Shown here piece by piece: positions 1 to 13,276 of a stretch of 64,000 nt of DNA. Origin of the DNA: Glandiceps talaboti (taxonomy: Eukaryota > Hemichordata > Enteropneusta > Spengelidae); NCBI RefSeq assembly GCF_964340395.1, contig NC_135561.1:13435961-13499960 (forward strand), given 5' to 3'. The notes under the pieces were generated by a model that was not told the origin of the DNA, ran no database searches, and saw nothing but the letters and a program-made list of their open reading frames with translations. The position numbers were made by a program, and so were the translations under genes. Position 1 is the stretch's first letter. Every line of letters begins with the position of its first letter.

Positions 1-812
1 TAACACATCCATTCCTGATGTGTGAAGGACATGTGATAACACACCCATTCCAGTACAAATATGTGTGAAGGACATGTGATAACACATCCATTCCTGATGT
101 GTGAAGGCATGTGATAACACATCCATTCCTGATGTGTGAAGGACATGTGATAACACACCCATTCCAATACAAATATGTGTGAAGGACATGTGATAACACA
201 TCCATTCCTGATATGTGAAGGACATGTGATAACACATCCATTCCTGATGTGTGAAGGACATGTGATAACACATCCATTCCTGATGTGTGAAGGACATGTG
301 ATAACACACCCATTCCAATACAAATATGTGTGAAGGACATGTGATAACACATCCATTCCTGATATGTGAAGGACATGTGATAACACATCCATTCCTGATG
401 TGTGAAGGACATGTGATAACACATCCATTCCTGATGTGTGAAGGACATGTGATAACACTTCCATTCCTGATGTGTGAAGGACATGTGATAACACATCCAT
501 TCCTTATACAAATATGTGTGAAGGACATGTGATAACACATCCATTCCTGATGTGTGAAGAACATGTGATAACACATCCATTCCTGGTGTGTGAAGGACAT
601 GTGATAACACTTCCATTCCTGATGTGTGAAGGACATGTGATAACACATCCATTCCTGATGTGTGAAGGACATGTGATAACACTTCCATTCCTGATGTGTG
701 AAGGACATGTGATAACACATCCATTCCTGATGTGTGAAGGACATGTGATAACACATCCATTCCTTATACAAATATGTGTGAAGGACATGTGATAACACTT
801 CCATTCTGATAC
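1..812. repeat. 36-bp satellite array (left edge)
   Basis: About 20 head-to-tail copies of a 36-bp unit containing GTGAAGGACATGTGATAACA and CATCCATTCCT. A longer variant carrying ATACAAATATGTGTG recurs near 52, 168, 318, 506 and 770, at increasing intervals, so there is some higher-order structure. Because 36 is divisible by three, all frames stay open and give a false 12-residue repeat protein on both strands. The array runs off the left edge. It is non-coding by appearance. Confidence 0.95.
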
Positions 813-3800
813 AAATATATCTACCTTTTAAACTAAACACAGACTACAACACCATAGGCCATCAATATCAAGGACAATACTGAAAGGAAATGAATCACAC
901 AGGCTGTAAATAGGAATTACTCTAAAGGAGATACAATTATCATAAATCACATGTCAGGTATATATTGAATGTGTTTTCTGACCTGAATGCTTCACAGTTT
1001 TTTTACTTATATTTATATGTATTAATTCATTACTCTGATTAAGTTTACAAGGATGATCAAAATGAATGACTTGTACAAATATTGAAATTTAGTTTATAAA
1101 GATGCTCAAAATACAAAGCCTGTCACACCCCCCCCCTTCCTCAAAAGTGATACCCTTGCAAAACAAACTGAAAAACATCAAAAATTGGATAAGTTTCTAA
1201 GTTAAAAAAAAAATCAAAATAAAACATCAAGAAATTGTATGATTGTTTGAAGTTTATAACTGAAATTCTAAAAGGTGAAATAAAACAATGTGAAATTGAT
1301 CAAAACTGAAATGTTTCTAAGATCTAAATATTGAAATAAAATACAAAATAGGTAAAAACTGGGTCTGTCTCCTAAGACCTTAAAAAAAGTGAATAAGAAA
1401 AAACTGAAATAGATTGAAACTTAGGCATGTTTCTAAGATCTTCAAGTAAAACACATAACACATCAAGACAATCTGATGGGATTATTTCAATGTTTACCTT
1501 GACTGAATCTCATCTGTCAAAGTCAAAGTAAAGACATTAAAATGATAGATAAGTTACACAATGGATTTAGGACACTGATATTACTGAGGTCTGTAAACTA
1601 CTCTTCTCTACTCTATAAACCATTATCATCTATCCAAACTTGATGGACACTGCTACTGACTTATCAGTGATCAGTAAGAAAATACTGTAGGGCTGTTTGA
1701 TACAGGAAAATATGGGGTATGATAATGGTACTTTGTGATTTTAGATTGTTTGGCAGTGATGTTCATCAATTGATCAACAAGAAATACAGACACAGGCATC
1801 ACATGATAGATTATCGGTGTATCTGGGGTACCGAGTTTAAAGGTTACATTAAAAGAGTATCAAATATTGTGACATATGTTAGTAACTTCAAGATGTTGGT
1901 ACTGTTGAGGTCGTTGAGATGTGCAAACTATTCTTCTAAGTTCTATTCTATCACCCACTGGTAAATGTAAGTGCTGTCATTTTATGATGACATGTACTTG
2001 GAACACTGTTTCCTGTTATTTTGATCACAGGAAGCCACCCATCTAACTTACATCCTGAGATAGTAACCCACATCAATGTCAGTGCGAAGTGATGATGACA
2101 TATTGTACAGGTTTTCAAAGTTGTTTTTCAGCTAAATACTCAAGGATGGTTATAATAAAAAGAAAATGGACCAGGTGTTATCAGGTATTTACAATTATTC
2201 AAAAAATATCATTACCAGTGTTTGCACATTTCATCATTTGTGTATACCTACATGTACATGTACAAACACTGATGACAATAAGGGAAAGGGAGGGGTCAGA
2301 GAAGAGAACACAATTTTGTGTTTACCTAGTATTAGTAATTATATTATCTATTTCCCATGATGCATTGCCCCAGTATGCATCACACCTTTTCTAAGCCATG
2401 GCCATAGTCACCGATTTTCATATACGTCACATAATGTAGAATTGGAGAAAATGATTTATCTGGGTTCCAAATGTATATTAAAGAAATGTACCCATTAAAA
2501 GATAAAACCAGCCTTGCCTTTTGTTCCTTTGTAATAACACACCAGATATCGAATGTCAATATTTTTGTTAACCTTTTAGATACAACTTTTACATGGAAGT
2601 ATCATTACAAAGATCCTAAGGGGGTATGAGGAAGCCATCCACCTACTTACATCCTGAGATTAGAGTAACTCAAAGTTCCTAACTCACGATGCAGAAACAG
2701 ATTATAAAGACATAACATATGTTACATGTATTGATATCAATTTGAAATATGTTTATATGAAATTAGATTTTTTTTCCCTTCAAATTCTAGAATCTAGGAG
2801 ATTCCTGTAGTACCTGTACTATTTTTTAGCAAACAATGTTTAGTTAAAAGTTGCACTAGCTACATGTACAACTGGCATGTTTTTAAAAAAAAAATAACTT
2901 GCTCATAATATCATACACTGTGAACAGTATTACATTTTACAATTACATATTGGTAAATACTAGTATATATTTGTAGTTGTATACACAATAAATCAAATCA
3001 AATTGATTTTTGGGTCCACACCCTAAAATCAGCGCCCTCAACAGTGATCATGATTTCAACCTGTTTCTGTACTGCTTATGGAAAATAAGGATAACTGGTT
3101 AGCACACACAATATCTAATAATTGGTATTTTAACAATTTTCAGTGAATATATTATGGATGTTTTGATCCAGAAATCATTCTCTAGCTACAACTCGTACAG
3201 TTTGAACATACATGGATATGGTACATTCAAAACTGAGCTTTCCCTCAAGATTTAATTTAAACTTGCCACTACACTACCTGCAGATACAAAAACATGTACA
3301 TGTAATATTGACCACTAATAGATATAAATCATAATGTCTTTTTATAAATAGTTGACCAATTTTTAGTGGATATATCTTCGGTTAAACTTTTGCATTTTGT
3401 ATGCAGAAAAAATAACTTTTGCGCTGAAAAACATACAACTACAATACGAGTATTGCATATTGTATGAACAGTTTCCTTTTACACCCAACACCCTAATAGG
3501 TTTCACATTACAGATCATTTTATTATGTCTACAAAGGTGTCTTCTATTTTACATTTTGCACATAAAAACACAGACAACAACCATTATAAATATACAAGTC
3601 ATGTACTGGTGTACAACTGTATTCCTGATAATATGCTTTATAAATAAAGTGTACATTTTATACGCATCTATTTTGGTTTCCAATTCATCATGTACTCAGA
3701 GAGAAGACATTACTTTGATACCAGCAAGATGTATGCTATGACAACCATACTGGAGCCATATTTGTGTTATAATAGAACTGGCCTTCAAAAATCCATACCT

Positions 3801-4015
3801 CATTTTATTGTTACAGTATTTCATTATACATTTTACTAAAAACATGGCGACAGAAATACTACATTATGCACATTAACACATGGCTTGAAATTACATTTAG
3901 CAGTAGTCAAGAGAACTTATCGGTACATTATAACATGTAGACCACTAATTGTCGACACTACCAAATTTATAAAATCTACAGTATAATCTGCAAAATGGAT
4001 AGAAATCATTAGAAA
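813..4015. other. No gene recognised; AT-rich intergenic or intronic DNA
   Basis: I see only short, stop-rich frames. A segment near 2030-2075 (GAAGCCACCCATCTAACTTA) recurs diverged near 2628-2670, so there was a small local duplication. No conserved domain, RNA gene or transposon end was recognised. Confidence 0.5.
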
Positions 4016-4042
4016 ATTGTATCAAAAACAATTCACTTGGCT

Positions 4043-4520
4043 AAATTAGCAGTAGTCTAGGACACATAGACTAAACATAGTACAGTACCAAATTAGCAGT
4101 AGTCTAGGACACATACTATTGACTACTAAACGTTGTATGCAGACTACCAAATTAGCAGTAGTCCAAAGACACATACACATGTAAACTACTAAACTGCGCA
4201 TCTAGACTACCAAATTAGCAGTAGTCCATGGCACATAGACTACTATACGTTGCATCTAAACTACCAAATTAGCAGTAGTCTAGGGTACATAAACCACTAC
4301 ACAAATGTATGTAGACTACCAAATTAGCAGTAGTCCAGGGTACATAGACCACTAAACATTGTATGCAGACTACCAAATTAGCAGTAGTCCAGGGTACATA
4401 GACCACTCAACATTGCATGTAGACTACCAAATTAGCAGTAGTTCAGGGTATATAGACCACTAAACAAATGTACATGTATGTAGACTACCAAATTAGCAGT
4501 AGTCCAGGACACATACATGT
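4043..4520. repeat. 54-63-bp tandem repeat array
   Basis: Nine copies of a unit containing ACCAAATTAGCAGTAGTC followed by AGGGTACATAGACCACTAAA. Copies start near 4043, 4089, 4149, 4212, 4266, 4321, 4375, 4429 and 4488. Unit length varies because of small indels, which suggests an older array than the ones at 18 kb and 30 kb. Confidence 0.9.
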
Positions 4521-4599
4521 ATGATATATTACTATAAACATACAAAATGTAGTATCCAGACTTCCCATACATGTATTTGCAGTATTCTAGGGCAATTGG

Positions 4600-4641
<42 letters not shown>

Positions 4642-4665
4642 GTAGTAGTAGTAGTAGTAGTAGTA
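4600..4665. repeat. (CTA)n/(GTA)n palindromic microsatellite
   Basis: A CTA trinucleotide run switches at one point into its reverse complement AGT/GTA run, so the two halves form a perfect hairpin of about 25-30 bp arms. It looks coding in one frame (Thr then Ser runs) but is simple sequence. Confidence 0.9.
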
Positions 4666-6744
4666 AACATTTTATCAAGACTACACCAGACACATTCATT
4701 TCACCAGGACATGCTCCTTAGACTTAGAGTTGTAAACAATTTGAAATCATAAGCACATATGTGAGATTTCCATTTTATCAAGACTAAGACTAAGACAATT
4801 ATGTGGATGCCCACAAATTACAAGAAAGCATGATACCCTTGTTACCCCAAGTTCATCCAGAACATTATAATTTACAAATGTATCTACATGTACATGTAAC
4901 AGGTATAGCAGAGACTATATAGACACAATTTCAGTTATAGGAACAAACACTGAACACTCTACTCTGGGCACTATGGCATAGAAGGATTCTGTAGAACCAT
5001 TGATCATAGCTGATACAGACTTGGATGCAGACTCTGCATACTGTCACTCCAGGCACTATGGGACAGGTGGATTTTCTACCAGATCCGATGGCTACATTGT
5101 GTATATTATTGGCCATCTGCTGTGATATCTGTACTAAATATTTAAGACACTTTGAATGACCTTTTTATCTCTCTCTCTCTGTTCCTTATTTTACATTATA
5201 TCTGTCTCCTCACTAGGAAATTATACAAATCAAACGTTAGAAGAAGTTAAACCTACACAAATTAAATAATGCATCCTGGGTTTTTAAAAAAATTTTCTTG
5301 TTATTTTTTACATAGAAATATCAACTGTTATTTTCATGAATTTTCACTACTTTTACTAGGTCAATCATATATAAGTTACATAGAAAAACAGAACCCTTTC
5401 TAAGCTAATATAAAAATTACAATTCAGTATTATTTTTCAAAAGGCACAAGTAGTATATTACTAAGTTAGGTAAAATCTACATGTCTTTCTAGACATTTTA
5501 CCAAATATCTTCACTAAAGGTAAAGTACAACGTGTTGTAATCAATTACAAGCTTTACTACCCCCACCCACCCCATCCCCCCCGGTTACCAAGGCTACCAC
5601 ATCATGGCAAAAACACTGCAACTAATACGTAATAACTGTTACAATGGAAATTCATTTTTATTATTATCCGGTTTCCTTTTAAAATAAATAAGGTGTCTGT
5701 AAAGGATAATATGCTGAACACATATGTGAAGAACACAATGCTTAAAAGTCTTTCTGTGGACCAAAAAACAACACAATCCCTGAAAAACTCAAATAATTAT
5801 TCACACCGTGGTATTCAAATAGGTGTGACATAGACACAGAGTATCTGTTAATGTTAAAGTTATAAACAAATGGATTTCAATTTAATTTCCGTAAAACTAT
5901 ATCAAATTTGTCTACGCTGACCTTTGTAGAATTAATAATTATTCTACACAAAACTCACGGATTCTCGGTACCTGCAATATAATAGCTTTTTACTTTATGA
6001 AAGAGGATCAAAATAGAACAAGAAGGTCGACTTATTATTTTCATGTGAACCCTATATAGTAATGTATGTGAAGTGCATGGAAGATATGGTGTCAACCAAG
6101 AAATCGAATATTCGTTAATTTATGACGTGCCTAGGCAGTAATGTTCCATTTCTGGTACCGAGAATTGTGAAAATATATTTTATCATGGTATTTGTGTTTG
6201 TTGATAATTTACATGTAGTTGGAACAAGCAACAATCTGTTGAATGCACACACAGAATCATCAGGCTTCATCTAAATCTATACACTGACTGTTAGTATTAC
6301 TTTATGTTTGGAATGAAACAAAAGGCCTTGTGGCCCAATGCCACTGTACAAGTACACAATGTATTACTACTAACTACAAAACACTCTTAACAATCAAAGC
6401 CCTGGCAGTGTTTCACAATATATAAAAAAAATGTACTTTATAAATCATCACAGGTGCAATGATCCCCATTACCTAATACCTGTCCTATTAAAAACATCAA
6501 GAACCTGAAAGACACTTTTAAAAAGTGTACGTGGCTAGTGTTTGCACAGACATTAATACATAATACTGTTCTCAATAAAGACATTGCTAGTGAGTAGATG
6601 GCAGAGACACCTTGCTAGTGAGCAGAGACAGTAGAATCTGATCAAACTGAATATTTGCCATTCATTATGATCTGACTAACTCAGGTAGATTTACCTACAT
6701 GTACTTGATACACTCCCACTGTAGATTCGTATGGTGTGACAGTT
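4666..6744. other. No gene recognised
   Basis: AT-rich DNA with homopolymer runs and short open frames lacking any recognised motif. Nothing can be assigned. Confidence 0.45.
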
Positions 6745-6755
6745 TTAAAGACTTA

Positions 6756-6917
6756 CTTTTAGTATACCCTTCCTCCATTGTTTACAACGTGGACATACAA
6801 CTACGTTGTGGCACTTCATACTAAGAACAAAATCCCCATGTCTTCCTTCCGTCCTTCCTGTACACGTAGCCGTACTAAATACTGCTAATTTACCAATATT
6901 ATTAACAAGCATATGCT
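6756..6917 (-). CDS. Possible isolated coding exon, unidentified
   Basis: On the minus strand an open stretch of about 54 codons lies between a plausible acceptor (TTGTTGGTACAG) and a consensus donor (GTAAGTC). The peptide ends with a CxxC pair in VVVCPRCKQWRKG, preceded by two spaced cysteines, which could be a zinc-binding motif. I do not recognise the family and found no matching neighbouring exons, so chance is a real alternative. If real it might belong to a minus-strand gene starting near 14.8 kb. Confidence 0.2.
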
Positions 6918-7671
6918 GTACCAACAAATACATTCAGCTGATCTAATTGCTTCTTATGACATTTTCACCTTTATGAAGTAGACTGTTCCATTTAAGTGCT
7001 ATAGGGGAGGGGGGCACATAATACTATATTCATGTTTATCAACATGGTTATACCACTTCTAAACAGGGGTTACAGCATCGCACAGTTGTGTGATTTTTTT
7101 TCAAAATGTACAAATTGTTACAATCAAGTAAGTCAATGATACGAAGGTTACAAGTAACTCTGAAATCCAATTTAAGGTTGTTTTTTTTACATATTATTAA
7201 AACATCTCTTTGTATACTTTCAATCATGTATTAAATTATGAATGGGAGTATTTGCTGTCACATGTTGTAAAATCGTTGTGACCACTGAATGAACCCTCCC
7301 ACAGTATATCATTGACTGTGGTATAGTACAGTATTCAATAATTTTACATTATGTAAAATCTATTATTTATACAAATATATACTTTTTTTTGCTATTATTC
7401 ATGTCAATCCGGATAATAAGATTATTAATAATCCAAATAATAATTAATTAATAATAATCGATGACATTTCATATTATAAATAATATATCATTTTATATGA
7501 TATTAGATTTGAGAGACTCCATAACTCCCCATCTACATATCTTATGATTGAATCAATGATGGTCTGTAAACACCACGGCAAAAGCTAGGTAGACATTTTG
7601 GAAACCTGTTGAGTTATATTTTGTTGAGATCATCCAGTGTGTCATTTTGTATTTTTATTCATTCAATATTT

Positions 7672-7835
7672 ATTTCTCTGGTAATTGAGTCTTTGGTTTT
7701 CTAAGACAGACAGACACAAACCAAAATTTATTTTCGCAACATCATGATACAACTGTGATAAGCTATTGAATCTCAGTCAGGAGTTCAAGTTCTATGAACT
7801 TGCAGTGCTGTTTTGGGACTTCCAATATTTATACT
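7672..7835. mobile_element. Half copy of the MITE seen at 17079-17385
   Basis: The stretch from GGTAATTGAGTCTTTGG to TTTTGGGACTTCC is similar, in reverse orientation, to the right half of the inverted-repeat element at 17079-17385. Only one terminus is present here, so it is a truncated copy. Confidence 0.55.
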
Positions 7836-8847
7836 ATCTTGATCACAGGTTAGCAGAGGAAATGATATCACTTACTTGTGTAATAATATACTACATTGAA
7901 GAACAATAGATTATTTTAGTTTGCACCTATCTTAGAAAATGGAAGGCTGGATTACATGTACCAGAGTCAGTATTTGAGCTTTGAATGGTAATACATGTGC
8001 ATATTTTTTTAAAAGCAGAAGCTTAAAATGGGTCATGTGATATATCTGAAATATCAATTCTGTGCAATCTGTTTAGAATTTTAAGTAAAGTAGAACATGA
8101 TAAATTATTAACTACATGTACAGGTACAAGTGTACATGTATAGTCACATATTTCTGTTCATGTCTTGCAAACCATGGCTGTCACTGAGGATCACATTACA
8201 AATAATGTATTACTATCATTCTGTGGGTACTTTCACTGTCTGTAGCTCTTGAAACAGAGTGGCACAGATACAGGAAATTCTGACGACATTTACAAGTTCC
8301 ATTTTAAGTTGTAACTTAGCCATTTTATAAAATCACCCATAATGGGTTTATCACACATTCATTATTGAAGAATAATATTGAAATTCATACATCATATGGC
8401 TGGCAAGACATATTCTGGATGCTAATGTGTTATTGACTCATATCTAAAGAGAGATCTGAGATTCGATGAAGAAAATCTTGAGGTTTGACTAGTTTTTCCT
8501 GTTGCTGTCTATGAAGGCTTGTGCCAACTGGACCATGCTGGAGCACTGCAGGCAAATGAACAGTTGACAAAACTGGTTGATCAGTCTTTCTTAGCAAGAA
8601 AGTTACTTGTAACTAATATAAATAATCGAAGTTTCTCCAGGAGTACTTTGAATGTAATGTGTAATAATATTCCTAATGTAGAACCCAAGCTTCAATCATC
8701 TGTGATGGAGATAGAGACATTTCTGTTGAGTAGTAATAGTATACACAATGTACATGTACACATGATATACATCTCAAAATGTGCAGGTGCATAGATCTAC
8801 ATTTAGTAAGTTATACCAGTATGCATGTGCAATTGTCAAAACCTATC

Positions 8848-8963
8848 GTACACATACACATACACATACACATACATACACATACACATACACACACATA
8901 CACACACATACACATACACATGCACACACATACACATACACATACACACACACATACACACAC

Positions 8964-9047
<84 letters not shown>

Positions 9048-9085
9048 AGACACACATACACACACACATACATACACATGTATAC
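8848..9085. repeat. (CA)n-rich compound microsatellite
   Basis: About 240 bp of CA/CATA dinucleotide and hexanucleotide tracts, ending in a pure (CA)n run with a GAGA interruption. All six frames are open only because the sequence is simple. Confidence 0.95.
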
Positions 9086-9089
9086 ATGA

Positions 9090-11870
9090 TGTGTTAGCAC
9101 TGGGTTTCAAAAACCATTAGCCACCGTGGCTAAAAGAGAGCTATTTTCATTAGCCACAGACAAAAATCACGTACAATGTTACACTGTCACAGTATCTAAT
9201 TTGAGAAAATAAGGAATTTGCTGGAAATATGAAAGATGAAAAACCAAGATGATCGCACAATCAATGCATCAAATCACACATGAATCAATATTAGAAAGTA
9301 GACTCACAAATCATTTTGTCAAGATATTTTCAGTGGGTAGTAAATAATGAATGACTGAAGTGTGCTTGTAATCCCTGTCAATATGCTGACAGCTGGTAAG
9401 GTATTATGAATCAATGAATGAATGTACAAAAAACCTTTAGCTGTTTGTTAATTACATGTGGAAATTTGTGAAATAGGACGTTAAATTAAATGTAAATATA
9501 ATTTACACTCAATTTATTGTTTGCAAACATGTATGAATTAATGTTCATTTTTTTAAGGTGAACTGAATGTGTGTCTTTTTGAATGATGATATTGACACAT
9601 GAATTTCACTAGCCTAGAGTCCAGTCATGTGGGGTTTGTTCTTCTTATTCCCCTACAATACCTGGTATTTTGCGAGTGACCATTAAAAGTAATGGACCTA
9701 CTAGCTGTAATAATAGCTTTGTTTTTATTTACAATACTTTTTTCATCTTTTTTTTTTATATTTTATTTTGTGTGACGCAACATTTTTTGTCTTACTTTTG
9801 ATTTCTTACGGGGTTTGCAAAGAAAAACAAAGTTACATGCACATGTAGAATGCATCTAAGTGGGTTTGGACGTCACTGCAGGATATCGCCAGTTAGGTTT
9901 GAATATGGTCATTACAACAAAAGGCCAGGCGTTGTAATGGAATAGCGAGAGCAAAAACACCACAGTTATAGTCCACTTCAAAGGGAACAAGGCTAACATA
10001 AAGAGTAAGTTACAAATAATTTTTGTAAATGACAAATGATTGACAGTCAAAAGATAAAGAAAAATTAAAATAAATGTCAACATTTGATACTAAATATGAT
10101 TTTTTCTTCATGTGACATACATGTTTCATTTTAATTTAACACAATTATTAGTTCCCTGATTTTTGACGAATTTTTTTTTAACCCACTAACATTTTAAACT
10201 AACTTGTGTAACTATTTCCGGCCCACTCATAACTACATGTACTTCACGACAGTGTAACACCTTGTACAGTGTGCGTCATAGACATACGTATGAAGAACAG
10301 ATTTAGACATAATCAATAATAGCTTGTTTCCATGGCAACTGTCATTGTTACACAGCACTGATGATGATAGTTATACAGCAATTTTAACTTAACCCAACAT
10401 ACTTATGTATATAAAATAAAGGGCATTCCTAAATTTAGACTGATGAAACCCAAAACAGCATGGTTACTACAATTACAGAAATGAGCTTTGTCTCGATTAT
10501 CCATTCTACATCCATCCATTTACACATAGCAACTTCACAGCAATATGCACATAAAGTTTATTTAAAGATTCACTACCTGTAACTGGAATATGATTTTTTT
10601 CAATCCGACAACCAATTGTAACAATATAGACACTGTGTCAATGAAAATTATCAATAATTAGACATTGTACAAGTCAATTAAAGGTCTATGTATCATGTAT
10701 ATCTATAAGTTAATATACATGTGTAGTATAGCAATAAGTTGCAATTGTGATTCACTGGTGTTGATCTTGTTGTTACGTCTTTTATACCTGAAAAATGTCC
10801 ATGGGGGTTATCAACCAACCAGAATATGAGATTTGATACAAGAAATATATCATGAAATGTCAAATTTAAATTCTTATATATACCATACCACAATTTTAAA
10901 TTAGAGCACAGTCTTGATTTATAATCAAGTACATGTAGCTTCACTGACTGACTTAAAATCAAACACATCAATCAAATAATTATTCAATAAATTGACCCAC
11001 ACACAGAAGTTGTCAATGGTTGTTTCAAATCTACATGTACATGTACACTACCCTGCAAATTACTTACTATGATACTAGTATGATATTACATGTAGTATTT
11101 TAGGACAGGTCAAATGTTTGCATAATAGTAATGTCACTAATTTCATGAAAAAAAACTCAGGTGTTATCAGAACGTTTATTACTTAATGTTTTGTTTATGC
11201 ATAAATTATTAAATACTGAAAAAAAGAATGGCTACCAAATCTTCCCTGTTGACTACCAGTTTTAAAAAGAGGTAGTCTAAGTGACTACCAACTAAAACAG
11301 TTAATTTCGAGCCTTGGCAAGGTATAGGGCGCCCTCACACATCAGTTAACCCCTTTAACTAGTGAGGGCGGAGTGACATTTTGTATATTGCAGTCTACAC
11401 ATATACCACCTGTTGATCATGGGATTCATTTTCAGATAAATTTGAAAATGCGCTTAAGGTAGTAAGAAGTATTGTCACTTGGTTGGGAAGTTATGGTTCA
11501 ATTCAAGATAACTACAGTCAGTATTCATGTACTATGAAATTCTTGATGTGTAGAATTTGATTGACATAGTGATGGGGGTAAATGTAAACAAAAGTAAACA
11601 TCACTAAAACTGAAGAGGGGGCTAAAATATTATGCTACCATATAGAACTTCATGAGTACATGTATTATGACATTGTTTTAACCATATTCTGCTGAGTTTA
11701 AACCCTATTCTGCTGTACAATTTATTATATTGGGACATGTATGATAAAATGGCACTATTAAACAAAAGTAATATTCATATGGACTAAAGAGGGGGCTATT
11801 CAGATTCAACTGGAAAAATAAGGCATGTACCATTTGATCTTCTAACAGTTTATAATCAGAATAATTGACA
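9090..11870. other. No gene recognised
   Basis: AT-rich DNA with no recognised coding motif. Near 11329-11376 a short hairpin pairs GCGCCCTCAC with GTGAGGGCG around a central TTAA palindrome; this may be a decayed MITE end. Confidence 0.45.
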
Positions 11871-11876
11871 CATGTA

Positions 11877-12046
11877 CAGTGTGTCGTCTAAGTCAATTTG
11901 ACATGCCACTGATGCACAAATTTCTAGTGACACTCCACAATTTGGTGTTCCCCTAGCATTTACTATGTGGTGACTCACAAGAAATGCCAGTTTCTATCAT
12001 AGTGACCCACAACAACACTATTTGGTTATCATTAGAGGGCACACTG
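11877..12046. mobile_element. Nonautonomous hAT-type MITE, copy 1
   Basis: A 170-bp element starts CAGTGTGTCGTCTA and ends TAGAGGGCACACTG. It is flanked by a perfect 8-bp direct repeat, CACATGTA, at 11869-11876 and 12047-12054. Ends of the CAGTG type with 8-bp target duplications are the signature of the hAT superfamily. The interior is similar to 26011-26177 and has no coding capacity. Confidence 0.88.
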
Positions 12047-12346
12047 CACATGTAGAGATTAGATAAAATACATTTATAAAATAGATTATACCATGTACAA
12101 GCAAAGATATTGTCTTTGAACAGAAAATACAGAAACATCAATGGTAGCAGTGTAATCTGTAGCAAAACAGCTACGCAAACCAAGTTAATACTTCAATGAA
12201 ATATTTTCTACTTTCTGTTTGTGTAAAAAGCAAACATTATAAAGTCAGCTTGCGCCAAACGAACTCAAATTACAACAATATGAATTTATTTCAGTCCGTC
12301 ACAGTTACTATTTGGTATTCTTGCCACAATATACTAATACCTTATG

Positions 12347-12623
12347 CAGGGGTGAACAAATCCCCTGGTCCTGGGTCCGGGACTAATGATTTTTTTGGGC
12401 GGACCACACAAATTTTACCTTGTCTAGTCCGATGGACCAGGACCTTACTGTTAATAACTATGTTAAAAAGTCGTCCGAATATACAGATTCATAGGTAAGA
12501 TTTAATGTTTCACATTAGTGGGACCTTGGAAGTTGGACCACTAATTCTTTCAGCAGGACCACTGGATTTTTTAAGGCACTGGTCCAGGGACCACCAGTTC
12601 ACAAAATGATTTGTTCACCCCTG
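12347..12623. mobile_element. Nonautonomous hAT-like element (277 bp)
   Basis: Inverted ends CAGGGGTGAACAAAT and ATTTGTTCACCCCTG enclose a GGACCA-rich interior. The flanks are CCTTATG (12340-12346) and CCTTACTG (12624-12631), consistent with an 8-bp target duplication that lost one base on the left. No ORF. Confidence 0.75.
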
Positions 12624-12774
12624 CCTTACTGATGTCACTGGGATGAGTCACTGTAATGTTATTAAAGTTGAATCAGAGAACTAGAAGAAGTTTTTTGACC
12701 CTAATTATCATGAAGACATTTTTTGATAAATTTAAATATATATATAAAATAATACCAAGCAAGATACTGAGGAG

Positions 12775-12812
12775 GAGTCAGTGTTTCACACTGTTGTGAT
12801 CATCAGATGACT
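12775..12812 (-). ncRNA. Weak hammerhead-like motif
   Basis: On the minus strand CTGATGA is followed by a 3-bp CAC/GTG stem with AACA loop and then GAAAC, as in a hammerhead core. A stem III can be drawn further downstream with one mismatch and an AUC cleavage triplet, but no stem I partner is visible. It may be a decayed copy of the motif at 13127-13169. Confidence 0.35.
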
Positions 12813-12913
12813 AAGGTATGTATACTTCTACCAAAGTTCTTACTTGATACTGTGTTATTTATACCACTCTACATGTATTGAGCCATGTTTATTCCAGCAG
12901 AGATATTTTACCA

Positions 12914-13094
<181 letters not shown>

Positions 13095-13126
13095 CAAAGT
13101 AGGTTGGTTGGAACTTGAGGTGCTTG

Positions 13127-13169
13127 GTTGTAACTCCGAGTTTCACGCTCTATGCGTTCATCAGACAAC
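13127..13169 (-). ncRNA. Type I hammerhead ribozyme motif of a Penelope-like element
   Basis: The minus strand shows all hammerhead parts in order: stem I strand GUUGU (13165-13169), CUGAUGA (13158-13164), stem II ACGC with loop AUAGA closing on GCGU (13145-13157), GAAA (13141-13144), a 3-bp stem III with a CGG loop (ACU/AGU), a GUU cleavage triplet (13132-13134), and the second stem I strand ACAAC (13127-13131). Invariant core bases are intact. It lies about 110 bp downstream of the GIY-YIG ORF on the same strand, which fits the known hammerhead ribozymes with minimal stem III in metazoan Penelope-like elements. Self-cleavage is not shown by sequence alone. Confidence 0.82.
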
Positions 13170-13276
13170 TGTCAGCTACTCGTTGTGTTACTGTATTTAT
13201 ATGTGTAAGGTGTGAAAGAATTTATTGGCAGTTAATTGTGTATTGTTTCTATGCATACAAGGGGTCCTCAGATTTG

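Noticed and set aside
8779-9120. Overlapping long frames of His/Thr/Tyr or Val/Cys repeats
   Set aside because: They are translations of a CA/CATA microsatellite; open in all six frames because of simple sequence.
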